Shown here: in pieces, positions 23,601 through 33,504 of the stretch
How the letters are laid out: every line of letters starts with the position of its first letter
Position numbering within the stretch: position 1 is the first letter of the stretch
DNA from: Nymphaea colorata
Lineage: Eukaryota; Streptophyta; Magnoliopsida; Nymphaeales; Nymphaeaceae
Direction of reading: 5' to 3'
Assembly: GCF_008831285.2 (NCBI RefSeq)
Contig: NC_045140.1
Location: 7,436,505 to 7,500,504 of the forward strand
Length of the DNA stretch: 64,000 bases
Notes under the pieces: model-generated
Database searches by the model: none
Told to the model about the DNA's origin: nothing
The model's input: the letters and a program-made list of their open reading frames with translations, nothing else
Program-made: the position numbers and the translations under genes

Positions 23601-26365
23601 AAAGAAAACGAAAGGATAAGAGATGAGAGGCCAGTGGGATGTGGCTGTGTGTTTGGGAGACGGCCCGTTCTCGCCACTGGTCTCGCATGTCAGAACGCAG
23701 GCGGTGCAAGGCCCCAGGGTTCTGTTGTGTGTTGTGCTTGGAGCGTTGGGCTCCCGCCTTCCCAACTTGGGTGTCCTAGGGAAGGCTGAGTATCTCACCT
23801 TGGACTTCACACATCCAGGAATGAGTGCTCTACTGCTGCAGTGGGTGAAATGGATCCATACTGTTATGGGCCACCACGGGGGTTGTCTCTCGGCTGTAGG
23901 CTGCCCGCGGTGTGCACGTGCCTGTGTTGCACCCACAGGAACTGTTAATGCACTAAAGTTAATGAAAATGTAATGTGTTTGATAGAATGCATATGACTGA
24001 CGTATATGTGACTGATATGAATGCAAGTGTTATGTTTAAGCATGCTTCGCATGTGACTGATGTTGTGTTAGTGTGGCCATCAAGTGGCTTTTACGTGTCG
24101 TACTCTGACACGACATGACGATAGATGGGTTGATATTTGTTCTTTTATTTGAGGCTTACTTGAGAGGATTTGACATTTTCCTGGCTTGTTGCCATACTGT
24201 GAAGACTGAGCCTTCAGTTGTTTTCTTTTTCAGGTTTTGGCAGACCCGGGGCAACAGGTTGAGCAGATGGCTTCACTCACGTCCTACTGGGGAGGTTTTG
24301 GGATTGTCGTTTGTAGTGCCGGCGCGTCATGTTTTGGTTTTATTGATGTCTTCTTTTTGTTAGGCATCAATGTTATGATTTTGGGGCATTTTGGTCATGC
24401 ACATAGATGTGAATTTGTATGAAACAGAATTGTTATATAAATGAAAGTTCGCCCCATTGTTTTGAATTGCTTGGCTCATCGTCTTTTTGAATTGTTGGCA
24501 CACCTCGATGCTTTATGTTTAGAAAAAAAAAAAAGGTTTGAAGGTTTAAAAGGTCGGGGTGTGACAGGTGACATTCCATTTGCAACAAAGGGGACAGAAG
24601 AAGCACTTAATGAAGAAAATGAAGATGATGATGAAGAATGAAGATGATGATGCAGATGACGATTGATGAGGCTTTTTGTTTTGAGTTTTGTAAACTATGT
24701 CAATATGTTTTGAGTTTTGACTTCTGAACTTATGAATTGTGATGTAATTGAATACTCTTAAGCTGCTTGATATGTTATTTTGATTTTTGAATATTTGATT
24801 TCTTATTTTGGAATGTGTTGTTCATATGCATACTTCTGAATGATGAATGTTCCTTCAAATACATTTTTCTTGAATTTTTCTGATTTTTACTAGTTTTTTC
24901 TGATTTTTTTCGATTTTTTAATATTTTTTTAATATTTTTTTTAATATTTTTTACAAATTTAAAAAATTATTTTTGCGATACGTTACGATACATTTATGAT
25001 ACGGCGTATAGGTCGGCCCGACCGATACACGATCTGATACGGCAATGATAACATTACCTGAAATGGTAACATCAGCACTGTAGTACATTACCTAAGGATA
25101 CTTTCTGAGTACAAACATAAGCACATGCACACATGTACAGAGCCCGGAGGGGCTTTAGCCAGTTCCGCGTATTTCCCCTCCACCCCCCCTCTCCCCCCAT
25201 CCAACAAAACAGAAGCTCAAATGAAGCTTAATATATAGTGTGATGAGCGTTTCTTAACATTAAAAAAAAAAGCAATCATATAAATGACGAAATTTAAACA
25301 AAGTAATTGATAACTGGATGAAGATACCTCCTAAGAAGCATTCACAAGTGGTACCATAAAATATCAATGTTCTCCACAATTTCTTTACAAGATTTTTCTA
25401 CGATTCCTTTTTCCAAAGAGTTGGTCTTTGTTGTGATGCTTGAAAATATTGTGGCATTTTGAAGATATTATCAGCTCACTTGGCAATGATGATACAGTTG
25501 CAATACTTTCAATGGGACTGTAACCTTTGACTTTATGAAACAGAACAAGGTAATTCCTGCTGTGACACAAGATCTACAAGGCATGGTTTTTATCAAATAA
25601 GAATACTCTTGACAAATAAATGCAAACACATTTATAGGTTTGAATTTGTCTAAGAAAAAGTACTCAGGACCATGTATCTTAAGTCTTAGCAGTTAGCATG
25701 ATTAGATGTCATTTACATAGGCATCCACACCTCTGCCACATAGACACACCAAAAAGAAAAACCTCCACCACCTTTCCAGTTCACTAGACACGTTCTCTAC
25801 ATTTCCACAGATACATACTGTTTTATGTTGTCCATATGCTCAACATATACCGTTTTATGTTGTCCATATGCTCGTATCTAAGTACTGTTCATTGATCTAC
25901 TCCCAAGAAAACATCCATGTGTGCATTTATCTGTTCAACACCCCCTTCCTCCTTTTTCTTTATTAACTACATAATCATGCAAATATAGTTGGCCTTGCTT
26001 TACCACATTTCCAGTAGTTGTGTGTCAGACACAATGCATAATACTATAATCCTCTCCTAATATTACTGCCTAACCTTGCAAATGATTAACTCTAAACAGC
26101 TCGTTTTGCATAAAAGAAGGAATAATTTAATGTATCTAACACGATCAACTTGGTTTTGGGCAAAAAGAGGATCTTACAACTGCAATAACAGATCGTACCA
26201 AAAGGTATTCCTCAAGACCTACAGCAGAAAAGAGCCAGAGTATTCACTCAGCTTAGCTTGTAGCAATAACCGAGTAAGAGCAGAACTTACATTGAATGGT
26301 GTTAGCTGATCATTGTCATTGTATGCTAGTTCCTTCAGCAACTGAGATGCACTCTTGCAGAACAT
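17628..26365 (-). CDS. PSF1: GINS complex subunit PSF1 (4-bp duplication shifts frame in exon 5)
   Basis: PSF1 is one of four GINS subunits. GINS joins MCM2-7 and CDC45 to form the replicative helicase in the nucleus. Six minus-strand exons: 26365-26291, 18784-18717, 18392-18279, 18172-18010, 17921-17771 and 17651-17628. Phases agree throughout, with GT-AG borders. Conserved phrases in order are SQLLKELA, QLTPFN, CDEHHLHLQSLMR, GLDIQTTRN, HHLSLIRNKRCLMAY, YNRAEIIRSLRW, EEYFKNH, YMSEIDLDLTV, LMKRTDAEQFISQ and the terminal GLMEE. The intact protein would be about 196 residues, close to Arabidopsis PSF1. In exon 5 the plus-strand GATG is doubled at 17832-17839. Exon 5 is 151 bp, and without the extra four bases it is exactly 49 codons. 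As written the frame ends four codons later, losing the C-terminal domain. Intron 1 (about 7.5 kb) contains a hAT element. The exon 4 donor is GTCTCT, unusual but GT. Confidence 0.9.
17950..18009. repeat. GA/CA-rich simple repeat in PSF1 intron 4
   Basis: GAGA repeats followed by three CAGAGA units abut the exon 4 donor of PSF1, so on the minus strand the intron begins with a pyrimidine-rich run. Confidence 0.8.
18868..19025. repeat. Sub-terminal palindromic repeat array of the hAT element
   Basis: The palindrome-like CGTACGATACG occurs three times and shorter GTATCG or CGATAC hexamers occur many more times. At the other end (about 24975-25045) similar GATACG motifs recur. In hAT elements such clustered sub-terminal motifs are transposase-binding sites; that function is inferred from the family. 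Confidence 0.7.
19336..24641 (+). pseudogene. hAT transposase relic (BED zinc finger, DUF659, hAT C-terminal dimerisation)
   Basis: A leader exon ends at 19244 with GTAAGA and the coding part starts at 19336 after a TTTGTAAAG acceptor. The N-terminus has a BED-type finger (CNYC and HFKNHIARTH). DUF659 follows (NFLVYCPLGTMFLKSVD, VVQFITDNATNY), then the catalytic region (WSPCAAHCVNLML). After an intron (20971-21069) comes the C-terminal dimerisation domain (DLWWERFG, CERNWSVF) and a last exon from 21355 with an acidic tail. Damage: in-frame TAA at 19654, TGA at 19972, TGA at 20181, a stop near 21218 in the C-terminal domain, and an apparent deletion between WFYDA and the NFLVYC motif. The LTR at 21568-24566 interrupts the last exon; removing it with one target duplication leaves an open frame to the stop at 24639. 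Confidence 0.88.
21568..24566 (+). mobile_element. Solo LTR of a long-LTR Gypsy (chromovirus-type) retrotransposon
   Basis: It starts TGTAACGACTCG and ends GGGGTGTGACA, i.e. TG...CA, with GGTGA repeated outside both ends (21563-21567 and 24567-24571), the 5-bp duplication of a retroviral-type integrase. At 2999 bp it has the size and end sequences of Tekay/Del chromovirus LTRs. No primer-binding site, gag or pol follows, and only one LTR is present, so unequal recombination has removed the interior. Several open frames inside are incidental to CT-rich sequence. It interrupts the last exon of the hAT transposase. Confidence 0.85.
25065..26290. other. Remaining PSF1 intron 1 with a 32-bp tandem duplication
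   Basis: Non-coding. A 32-bp unit containing GTTTTATGTTGTCCATATGC is duplicated head-to-tail at about 25815-25878. A C-rich patch lies at 25175-25200. Confidence 0.5.
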
Positions 26366-28176
26366 TTCTGCACAAGGGTGGTACCGTAGTAGCCTCCAAC
26401 TCTCTTTCCCCTAAGGCGCCATCAGGTTCCTATTTAGGAGATGGCATCAGTTCAAGATTTTCAACAGGACAACCGACAACCTACAATTCTGGCATTACAT
26501 TAAAGTTATATAACGTTAAAAGATCAAAAGTTAAAAATACAAACCAAATTATCTACTGTTTTAGAGTTTCCGTTGAGTAGAATTAAATCTTAAGAGGGTA
26601 TTTCAATGCTTAGATAAGTATCCATCGTAATCTTTTGGACAACTTGTCCAGCATAAAAGTCCTCCAAGACCAATTATTACTGGGAAAATTTTATCTTCTG
26701 CATGATTCATAAACATTTCTTTTTCCATTTTTGGTTTCATGAATATCAAAATAACATGAAATTGCTTTCAATCTAGTAGGGACATAAAAAGAACAAAGAC
26801 ACATTTTTCACATCAAAACACAAAGAAAAAAGAGCAGCCCTTATCAGTATCTAGTTTGAGCTATTGAGATGCATGAAATTGCCAAGAAATACAAGTATAC
26901 AACATGCAGATTAGTATGGAACAAATTTCCTGTATCAAATACCAACAAGTGCGCAAGGAAAAAATTGGCCAATACAGGACAACTTACACTAAATAGTGTT
27001 TGACCCATTTGCAAATAGAGAAAACAGGTCACATGCACAGAACACAAATAAGGCGTTAATACTGCAGAAATCGCCCTCATTGCTCCACTTATTACAAGCT
27101 CATAAGCAGTTACTCCCATATCACCTATTTGAACATCCAATTGCTCAGCCTTAATCAGGACTCATACACATATAGCTCCATCAATTCACCATACCTCCAT
27201 GAATTGAACAGCAACCCTGATTCCTACACCAATAAGACGGGCCACAGAGTGAGGGGGGCTGTGTTACTGCAGGCATTTGTGCAAACCTCTCAACCCTCAC
27301 TTGTGGAGGCCAACATCTATTCTCACCCAATCTTGATTGAAATCATGCTTCATTGCTGGATGTTAGACTGGCACCTAGGTGCACCTAGTCCATCACTTAG
27401 GCGACAGATGTTAGACTGGCACCTAGGCTGGACTAGGCACTAGAATGCCCAGTCTATGGGAAGGTGAAAAGTCACTTTCCCTTCAAATTAAGTCCTGTAA
27501 TTTTATTATAATACCATATATACTTATATTATATGCAGTTATATTATATAATTTTTGTTCTTTAAATACAGTTTGTTGTACGTTAATTACATATTCTACA
27601 TCAACCTCATCAAGTGGAAGTTCCAGCCATACGTTAAGTACATATTCTATAAAACCAATGAATTTCTGTATATATCTTATGTGCTCTAAAACACATTTTG
27701 TGGAACCTATGCCAGCCTTCTTACCCATGTTAAAAACCTAGGTTTATGGTAAAAAGACCACCAGTTGCTCTTGTTTAGTGCATGTCTAGTAATTAGAGAA
27801 ATACGTGCAGACCTTGCTTTTGCAACCTGATTACAGATTTGCTTTCTCATTTGTGAGGGTGTTTTGTGTGTTGTATGTATATTATATGTTATATGTACAA
27901 TCTCTAGTTTCGCTACAACCTTCTTTCTTTTCTAGCATGGCAATTCACAAATGCCTTCAACTTATTATGGAGAGAAAGAGAGAGAGAGAGGGAGAGAGGA
28001 TACTAGTTTTTCCTGAGATCGGTGAGAGTTGTTTCTTTGCCTATCGCTGATTTCCACACGTTGGTGGTTTCTACGACTGGTTTTGGGCACCACACTCGAA
28101 CCTCCTTGCTTCTTTCGAGAAAATTAAAGAAAAAGAAACAGGGTGCTTTACTCCTTCGTTGGTTCATAAGCTATAT
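26366..28176. other. Divergent intergenic region between PSF1 and ACR
   Basis: This 1.8 kb separates the PSF1 start (minus) from the ACR start (plus) and must hold both promoters and 5' leaders. I see no definite TATA box. A GCACCTAGG-containing partial repeat (about 27355-27480) resembles the one at 35900-36075, and a GA microsatellite lies at 27969-28000, probably within the ACR leader. Confidence 0.45.
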
Positions 28177-31100
28177 ATGGACATCTCGTGGACTATGGAG
28201 GACGAATACGAGAAACTAATCAGAAGGATGAATCCTCCCAGCTATAATTCTTATCCCTGTTTCTGGTTTACCAATCGCCTGAAAACTGCTAATCTCTATT
28301 CTTCTTTTGTTTCCTCTTTTTTTACGTCAGGGTGGTAATTGACAATGAGTCATGCAATAACGCAACGGTTGTCAGGGTCGATTTTAATCAATTATTTTGC
28401 TTTTCTATTTGTTTTGGATTTTTTTTTCTTGTTAACTTGTTATATCTATATGGGTTGATGCAGGTGGATAGTGCAAACAAACATGGCATACTTCTGGAAG
28501 TTGTCCAGATACTCACTGATTTAAATCTCATTATCACGAAGGCCTACATTTCTTCAGACGGAGGTTGGTTCATGGATGGTAATTCTATCTTCGTCTATTT
28601 CTTACATAATTTGAGAATCCCATGCGGGACAAAATAAGTTATTATATTTTGTTGTCCAAAATGAGAAAAGAATCCTATTCTTCAAGTATTTTGAAGTACC
28701 AGTATTCAAGTATATCCTTTTCACCACAGTTTTAGTTTATTGAGGAAACCTCTTTTGAGAGCTCGATTTCATAGAGAACTGTACTTGTTCTTTCATTGAA
28801 GCGTTAGTATCTTTTCTATTTTCGTTCCCCATTAATGTGGATATAAGGATCTGACTGTTCTTTCCTAACTTTTGTTTCTGTTGAAGTTTTTAATGTAACT
28901 GATTCAGAGGGGAAAAAAGTCAGAGATGAGAAGATTTTGGATTGCATTCGAGAGGTACATTTTAATTATCTGTATTTTCAACATTTTTTGGGTGAAGTTG
29001 AGTTGGAGCTTTTGCTGACTGTTTGCTGCTGATCTGCTTTGTTCATGTTATTGTCTTCATCTACCACCAGCATGCCTTAGAATTTTCAGTTGTTACCTTA
29101 CCTCTGCTGTCTGCTTGTTCTTGTCTGCTTGTTCTTGAGATTTTGTCTGATTTTTGTTTTGAAGTCCATGGAATCGGATTGTCTGTATTTCTACCTTCGG
29201 TGAACTTGAATTGTTTGCATTTCCACATTCAGAACACTTGAGTGGATTGGTACTCTCAGCTAATCTGAGCGGTTTTTTCTTTTTTTTTCTAAAAAAAGAA
29301 AGAAATGCAGTTCCCTGAAAATTAGATTTAGCTTCCTTATAATTCAAGATGAATGTATTTAAACGAGTCAGTAGACCAGAAAGTCAACTCTGAGCATGAC
29401 AAGTTAAGAAGTTCCCATTGACTACACAGAAGTTTGGCCTTCTCTGAGTCCTTTTTTACATGTCAGAATAAATGAACTAGTTGGTTTCTTCGATTTTTCC
29501 TCGAATGGGTTTGGTTGAACTAGTCATCTTTGAACATTGCATTTCCTATGCTATGTTAAACCAAGCTAACTTGGAATCTAATTGGTTGCTGTTTAAACAG
29601 CCAAGCAACATTTCCGTTTTCTACTAACTTTAACTAAGCATGTGATGTTGGGTAACTAAATGTGCAGTCTCTAGGTGAGGATCCCTCTTGCCCCCATACT
29701 ATGGGAAGGTTCATTGGTATCCAACCTTCAAATGGGAACACATCAATTGAGTTAACGGGTACCGATCGTCCAGGTTTACTCTCAGAAGTTTCTGCAGTTC
29801 TTGCCTATCTCAAGTGCAATGTGGTGAATGTTGAACTCTGGACCCATAACACTAGAGCTGGAGCAGTGATACATGTAACTGATGAAGCAACCGGTTTGCC
29901 TATTAATGACCCACAAAGACTTTCTAGGATCAAGGAGCTTCTATGCAATGTATTGAGAGGCAACAACAGAAGTAGAGGTGCAAGTGCAACTGTTTCTTTT
30001 GGTCATACTCACACTGAGAGGAGGCTGCCCCAGATGATGTTTGCTGACCGGGATTATGAAAGAAGTGATCAAGACTGCATAATTGACAGTCTTAGGCCTC
30101 GTGTAACCGTTATGGATTGCACTGAGAAGGACTACTCAGTTGTCACCATTCACTGCAGGGATAGGCCAAAGCTTCTTTTTGATATAGTATGTACTTTGAT
30201 GGACATGCAATATGTGGTTTTTCACGCAAATGTTGATGCAGAAACACCTGAAACTTATCAGGTAATACTGAACTGTGACTAGATAGTCCCTCAGAATTAC
30301 AGCAAGTCAAATCCAGTTCCATAAATTTAAAACTGATTGTGTATTGGAATATGAAAATAGATCTTTCTGTGGTTTTTATTACTTGTGAAACAAACCTGAT
30401 CATTTTCTCGAAATTGTACAAAGTGTCTGATGACATGTCAAACTGAATCCTTTTCTTTTTGTTACTTTTTTCATCGAAGGAATACTATATTTGTCATTTA
30501 GATGGATGCCCTGTAAATTCAGAAGCTGAAGGCAGCGCCTTGTCCAATGTCTTCAGGCAGCAACAGAGAGAAGAGTTTCAGAAGTCTGTTATCGCAAATA
30601 CTTCTGTACTTAATTTGTTTCATAGTCCTTGTTTCTGTTAATGTCATTTGTTCCTTGGTATAGGGTTTTGCAGAATATTTTGATTGGACCTGTTAATGTC
30701 ATTTGTTCCTTGGTATAGGGATTTGCAAAACATTTTGAATTTTAGAATCAGAGAGTCATGGAATTATTAATTAATAGGTCTATGTTTGGAAACGTTTTAA
30801 GTGAATCTTTTCTCAACTGCATTTGCTATGAATGGATCTTCAATTTCAGCGGTCATGATGAGCAGGTTGTTTTTTATCCTTGAAAATTACCGTATTATGG
30901 TTCATTGTTTTGGCCAGTTACATGCTTAAAATATCAAACAGAAGGAGTTAGAGTACACAAGGTAGTTCAGAACATCACCCTTTAATTGTCGATATATATT
31001 AATTTAAGCAACTGTAGAATATCTGCTATCTAGATTTGAGATATAGGAATCATTATTTGTATAGATTTATTTATTCTCTTTAATCTTAAGAATGAAAAAT

Positions 31101-31606
31101 GCTGTTTTAAGTTTTAACATTTCTTCTTCCTGTGACTGGCCTTATAATTTGGCGTTTTTTATTTTTGTAGCGGTGTACCCTGTAGGTGTTGTTTCCCAAC
31201 TTTTGCTTTTGCCCATATTCTTCCATTCAACACTCATTCCTTCTTAAATTGTTGGGAATTTCAGGGGCTGAAGCTCGAATTATGTGCCACTGATAGAGTT
31301 GGCCTGCTCTCGGATGTCACAAGGCTGTTTCGTGAGAATAGCTTATCTGTCACTAGAGCAGAAGTAACAACCAGAGGGGGCAAAGCAATCAACACTTTCT
31401 ATGTGTGTGGTGCCTCTGGGCATCCTGTTGATGAAAAGACAATTGACCAGATAAGGTCAGTGATTGGACCAACAATTCTTAAAGTGAGACACAACTCTGC
31501 TGGTCTGAACTCTGCTCCTCAAGAATCTAGCACCAAGTTTCTGTTTAGCAACTTCTTCAGGTCCAGATCCCTCTGTACTTTCGGGCTTGTGCAATCACAT
31601 TCTTGA
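28177..31606 (+). CDS. ACR: ACT-domain repeat (ACR) protein, four ACT domains; 1-bp deletion and mutant splice donor
   Basis: ACR proteins are plant-specific, with four ACT ligand-binding domains; they are thought to sense amino acids or small molecules, and the ligand here is unknown. Seven exons: 28177-28241, 28331-28376, 28464-28578, 28887-28954, 29668-30261, 30480-30583 and 31265-31606. Phases agree and the intact protein would be about 444 residues, near Arabidopsis ACR4. ACT1 (about 35-110) has [19 protein letters not shown]2 (about 120-200) [16 protein letters not shown]3 (about 255-325) [16 protein letters not shown]4 (about 333-410) [13 protein letters not shown]. The C-terminus ends GLVQSHS. 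Two defects: exon 6 is 104 bp and lacks one A after 30530, while 105 bp gives exactly 35 codons of the expected ACT3 end; and intron 1 starts CT instead of GT at 28242-28243. The start at 28177 is the first ATG before [14 protein letters not shown]. Confidence 0.9.
30646..30735. repeat. 45-bp tandem duplication in ACR intron 6
   Basis: A unit starting TGTTAATGTCATTTGTTCC at 30646 repeats at 30691, with a few differences between copies. Confidence 0.8.
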
Positions 31607-33504
31607 TTTCTTTGTGTCTTCCAGTTAGACTGTTATTGTCATCTCTTGTATGTTGAAAGGGAGCATAGAACAAAAGTGGCCAATGCAATTAAGATGTTTC
31701 CTGTATGATGTTCACTCACGAGATTTCTGTAGATTGTAGTAACTTGGAACTTTAAGGGAAGGATCCTTGTAACATGAGAATGAGAGGCTATAGGAGGCTG
31801 CTTCGACTGACCATGTTGTGTAACCAAAGTGTACATTGATCCCCAATATGAAAGTTGTTATTTGTACATTTTTTTTCTCTACAAAGAAAACCATTGAGTT
31901 CCTTCTCTTATCTTGGAGCTGTGTCATTATTCAAAGGCCACTGGAACCACTTCTTGCATCAAACGCAGCATATATCACTTCCCACAACTGCATGTGGAAA
32001 TGTGGAGGATACATTTTGAGTCATGTTGAAGACCACATGTTTGCTTTAGTGCATAATTTGCAGTCACCTAGCTGTGTGTCACATTTTTCTTCACAGGGTT
32101 TGAAGAGAAACCCTGGTCTGAGCCTTGTGGAATCAGCTATTAAACCCTTTTAACGGTAACTCCTGGACTCCAAGATGAAGGTATTTCCAAGGGGGTTAGT
32201 GCAATGGGCAGGAAACATCTCTTCCTACAAGTAAGAGTTAGGTGGCTCCATTGGTATGCAAGGAGGCTCTAGATTAATAATAGTTTCAACCTTAAACTTT
32301 AAGGGGCACCCATATATAAATAATAAAAGTTAAAGAGGTATTCATACATAAATAAAGCAATTTATTTGGGCTGGTGTACCCAATTTCCCACAACATTCTA
32401 GCACCATGCCAAATGTGGCCGAAAAAGAAAAGCAAAGCAAACAAAGCATGTCCAAACGTGAACCAATCCCTTGGACTACTACGAAAAACACCATCGAATT
32501 TCAAAGTAGCTAGAGTAACTAGGACCAATTCAGTTACGTTTTCATGTTTTAATTGAATATTTTTCATTTTGAATTATGATCAAGGGAGAAGATTATTATT
32601 TTTACCAAACAAACATATGCGGATAAAATCACTATCTTATAATCTTATACTTATCATAAGAACACGAGTGCCCCCTTATAGAAAGGAGCTTCACCCTCCT
32701 GTAGATCCCTCTTTCTTCGTCGATAGTTTGGATTGGGCTCGAAATTAGAAGTAGTTGCAAGATTGTTAGGTTTATAAATAATTAAAATTTAAATAATGGT
32801 AAGAAGGACAATGTTTTCTTTGTAAATTGTTGAGACCAAACTTTTTTTTGTGACTTGGATCATTGAATTAGGTGGGTGACCCTAGCCCCCAACAGGTGTT
32901 TGCTTCAACTCTAGCTGCTCATCAGAAAAGGATTGTTTTTTCCTCAACAGGAGAAAGAAACGGAATAAAATACGAAGGAGGAAAACATGAAAAGACTAAA
33001 GTTCCGATAAAATGTGGGGTATACTTTATTCATGTTTACACGATTATCCTTGATATCACGAATGCGGTCCTTTGCGGCCCGAGGAAGCTCTGCTGAAGGT
33101 CTCCGGGGGCGGCTTTTAGGGTCTTTTGGCGGACTTGGGATTTCAAACTCGTAGGTTTTTAGTAACGGTGCTACATCATTGTTACTTCTGCTGTGTTTGG
33201 AGGAATCAGTCTGCGTTTTGGAACTCCAATTCAATCAGAGCTGCGTCTTCAATCTGGGGCGACTCAGATTGCTGAGCAGCATGTTAGGAATGGGGGAACG
33301 GCGTTGGGTTTGTCGGATTCTCTGAGTGCGCAGGGCACCTGCATAAACGTGATCACTTTGCAATTTCTCCTGGATGTAGAGAAGATAAGGAGATTCAGTT
33401 GTATCACGGCGAATTTCTGGCTTATGTGGGTTAAATTCACATTGGTTTCGTGAGTTTGGGATAGATTTCGGGTGTTCTGTTGGGAATTGGGGCGGCATCT
33501 AGGA
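31607..33504. other. Intergenic region between ACR and methyltransferase genes
   Basis: The first part is presumably the ACR 3' UTR. On the minus strand two successive open frames (33498-33235 and 33234-32944) could suggest a divergent gene, but they resemble no family I know and overlap the methyltransferase leader. I do not call them genes. Confidence 0.4.

Larger units (their letters stand above)
18863..25056 (+). mobile_element. hAT transposon with nested solo LTR, inserted in PSF1 intron 1
   Basis: CCTGAAAT lies at 18855-18862 and 25057-25064, a perfect 8-bp target duplication as hAT transposases produce. The element begins CAATGTTAT and its other end, on the complement, begins TAATGTTAT: short terminal inverted repeats. 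GTATCG/CGATAC motifs are dense just inside both ends, including three copies of CGTACGATACG at the left (18878, 18898, 18930). It encodes a hAT transposase relic on the plus strand, opposite to PSF1. Total length is 6194 bp, of which 2999 bp is a later LTR insertion, so the original was about 3.2 kb. Confidence 0.9.

Noticed and set aside
23565-24026. A 153-codon minus-strand ORF
   Set aside because: It lies wholly within the solo LTR and has no recognisable domain.
32944-33498. Two minus-strand ORFs before the methyltransferase
   Set aside because: They share no known domain, are separated by a stop and frame change, and overlap the methyltransferase leader; evidence is too weak for a gene.
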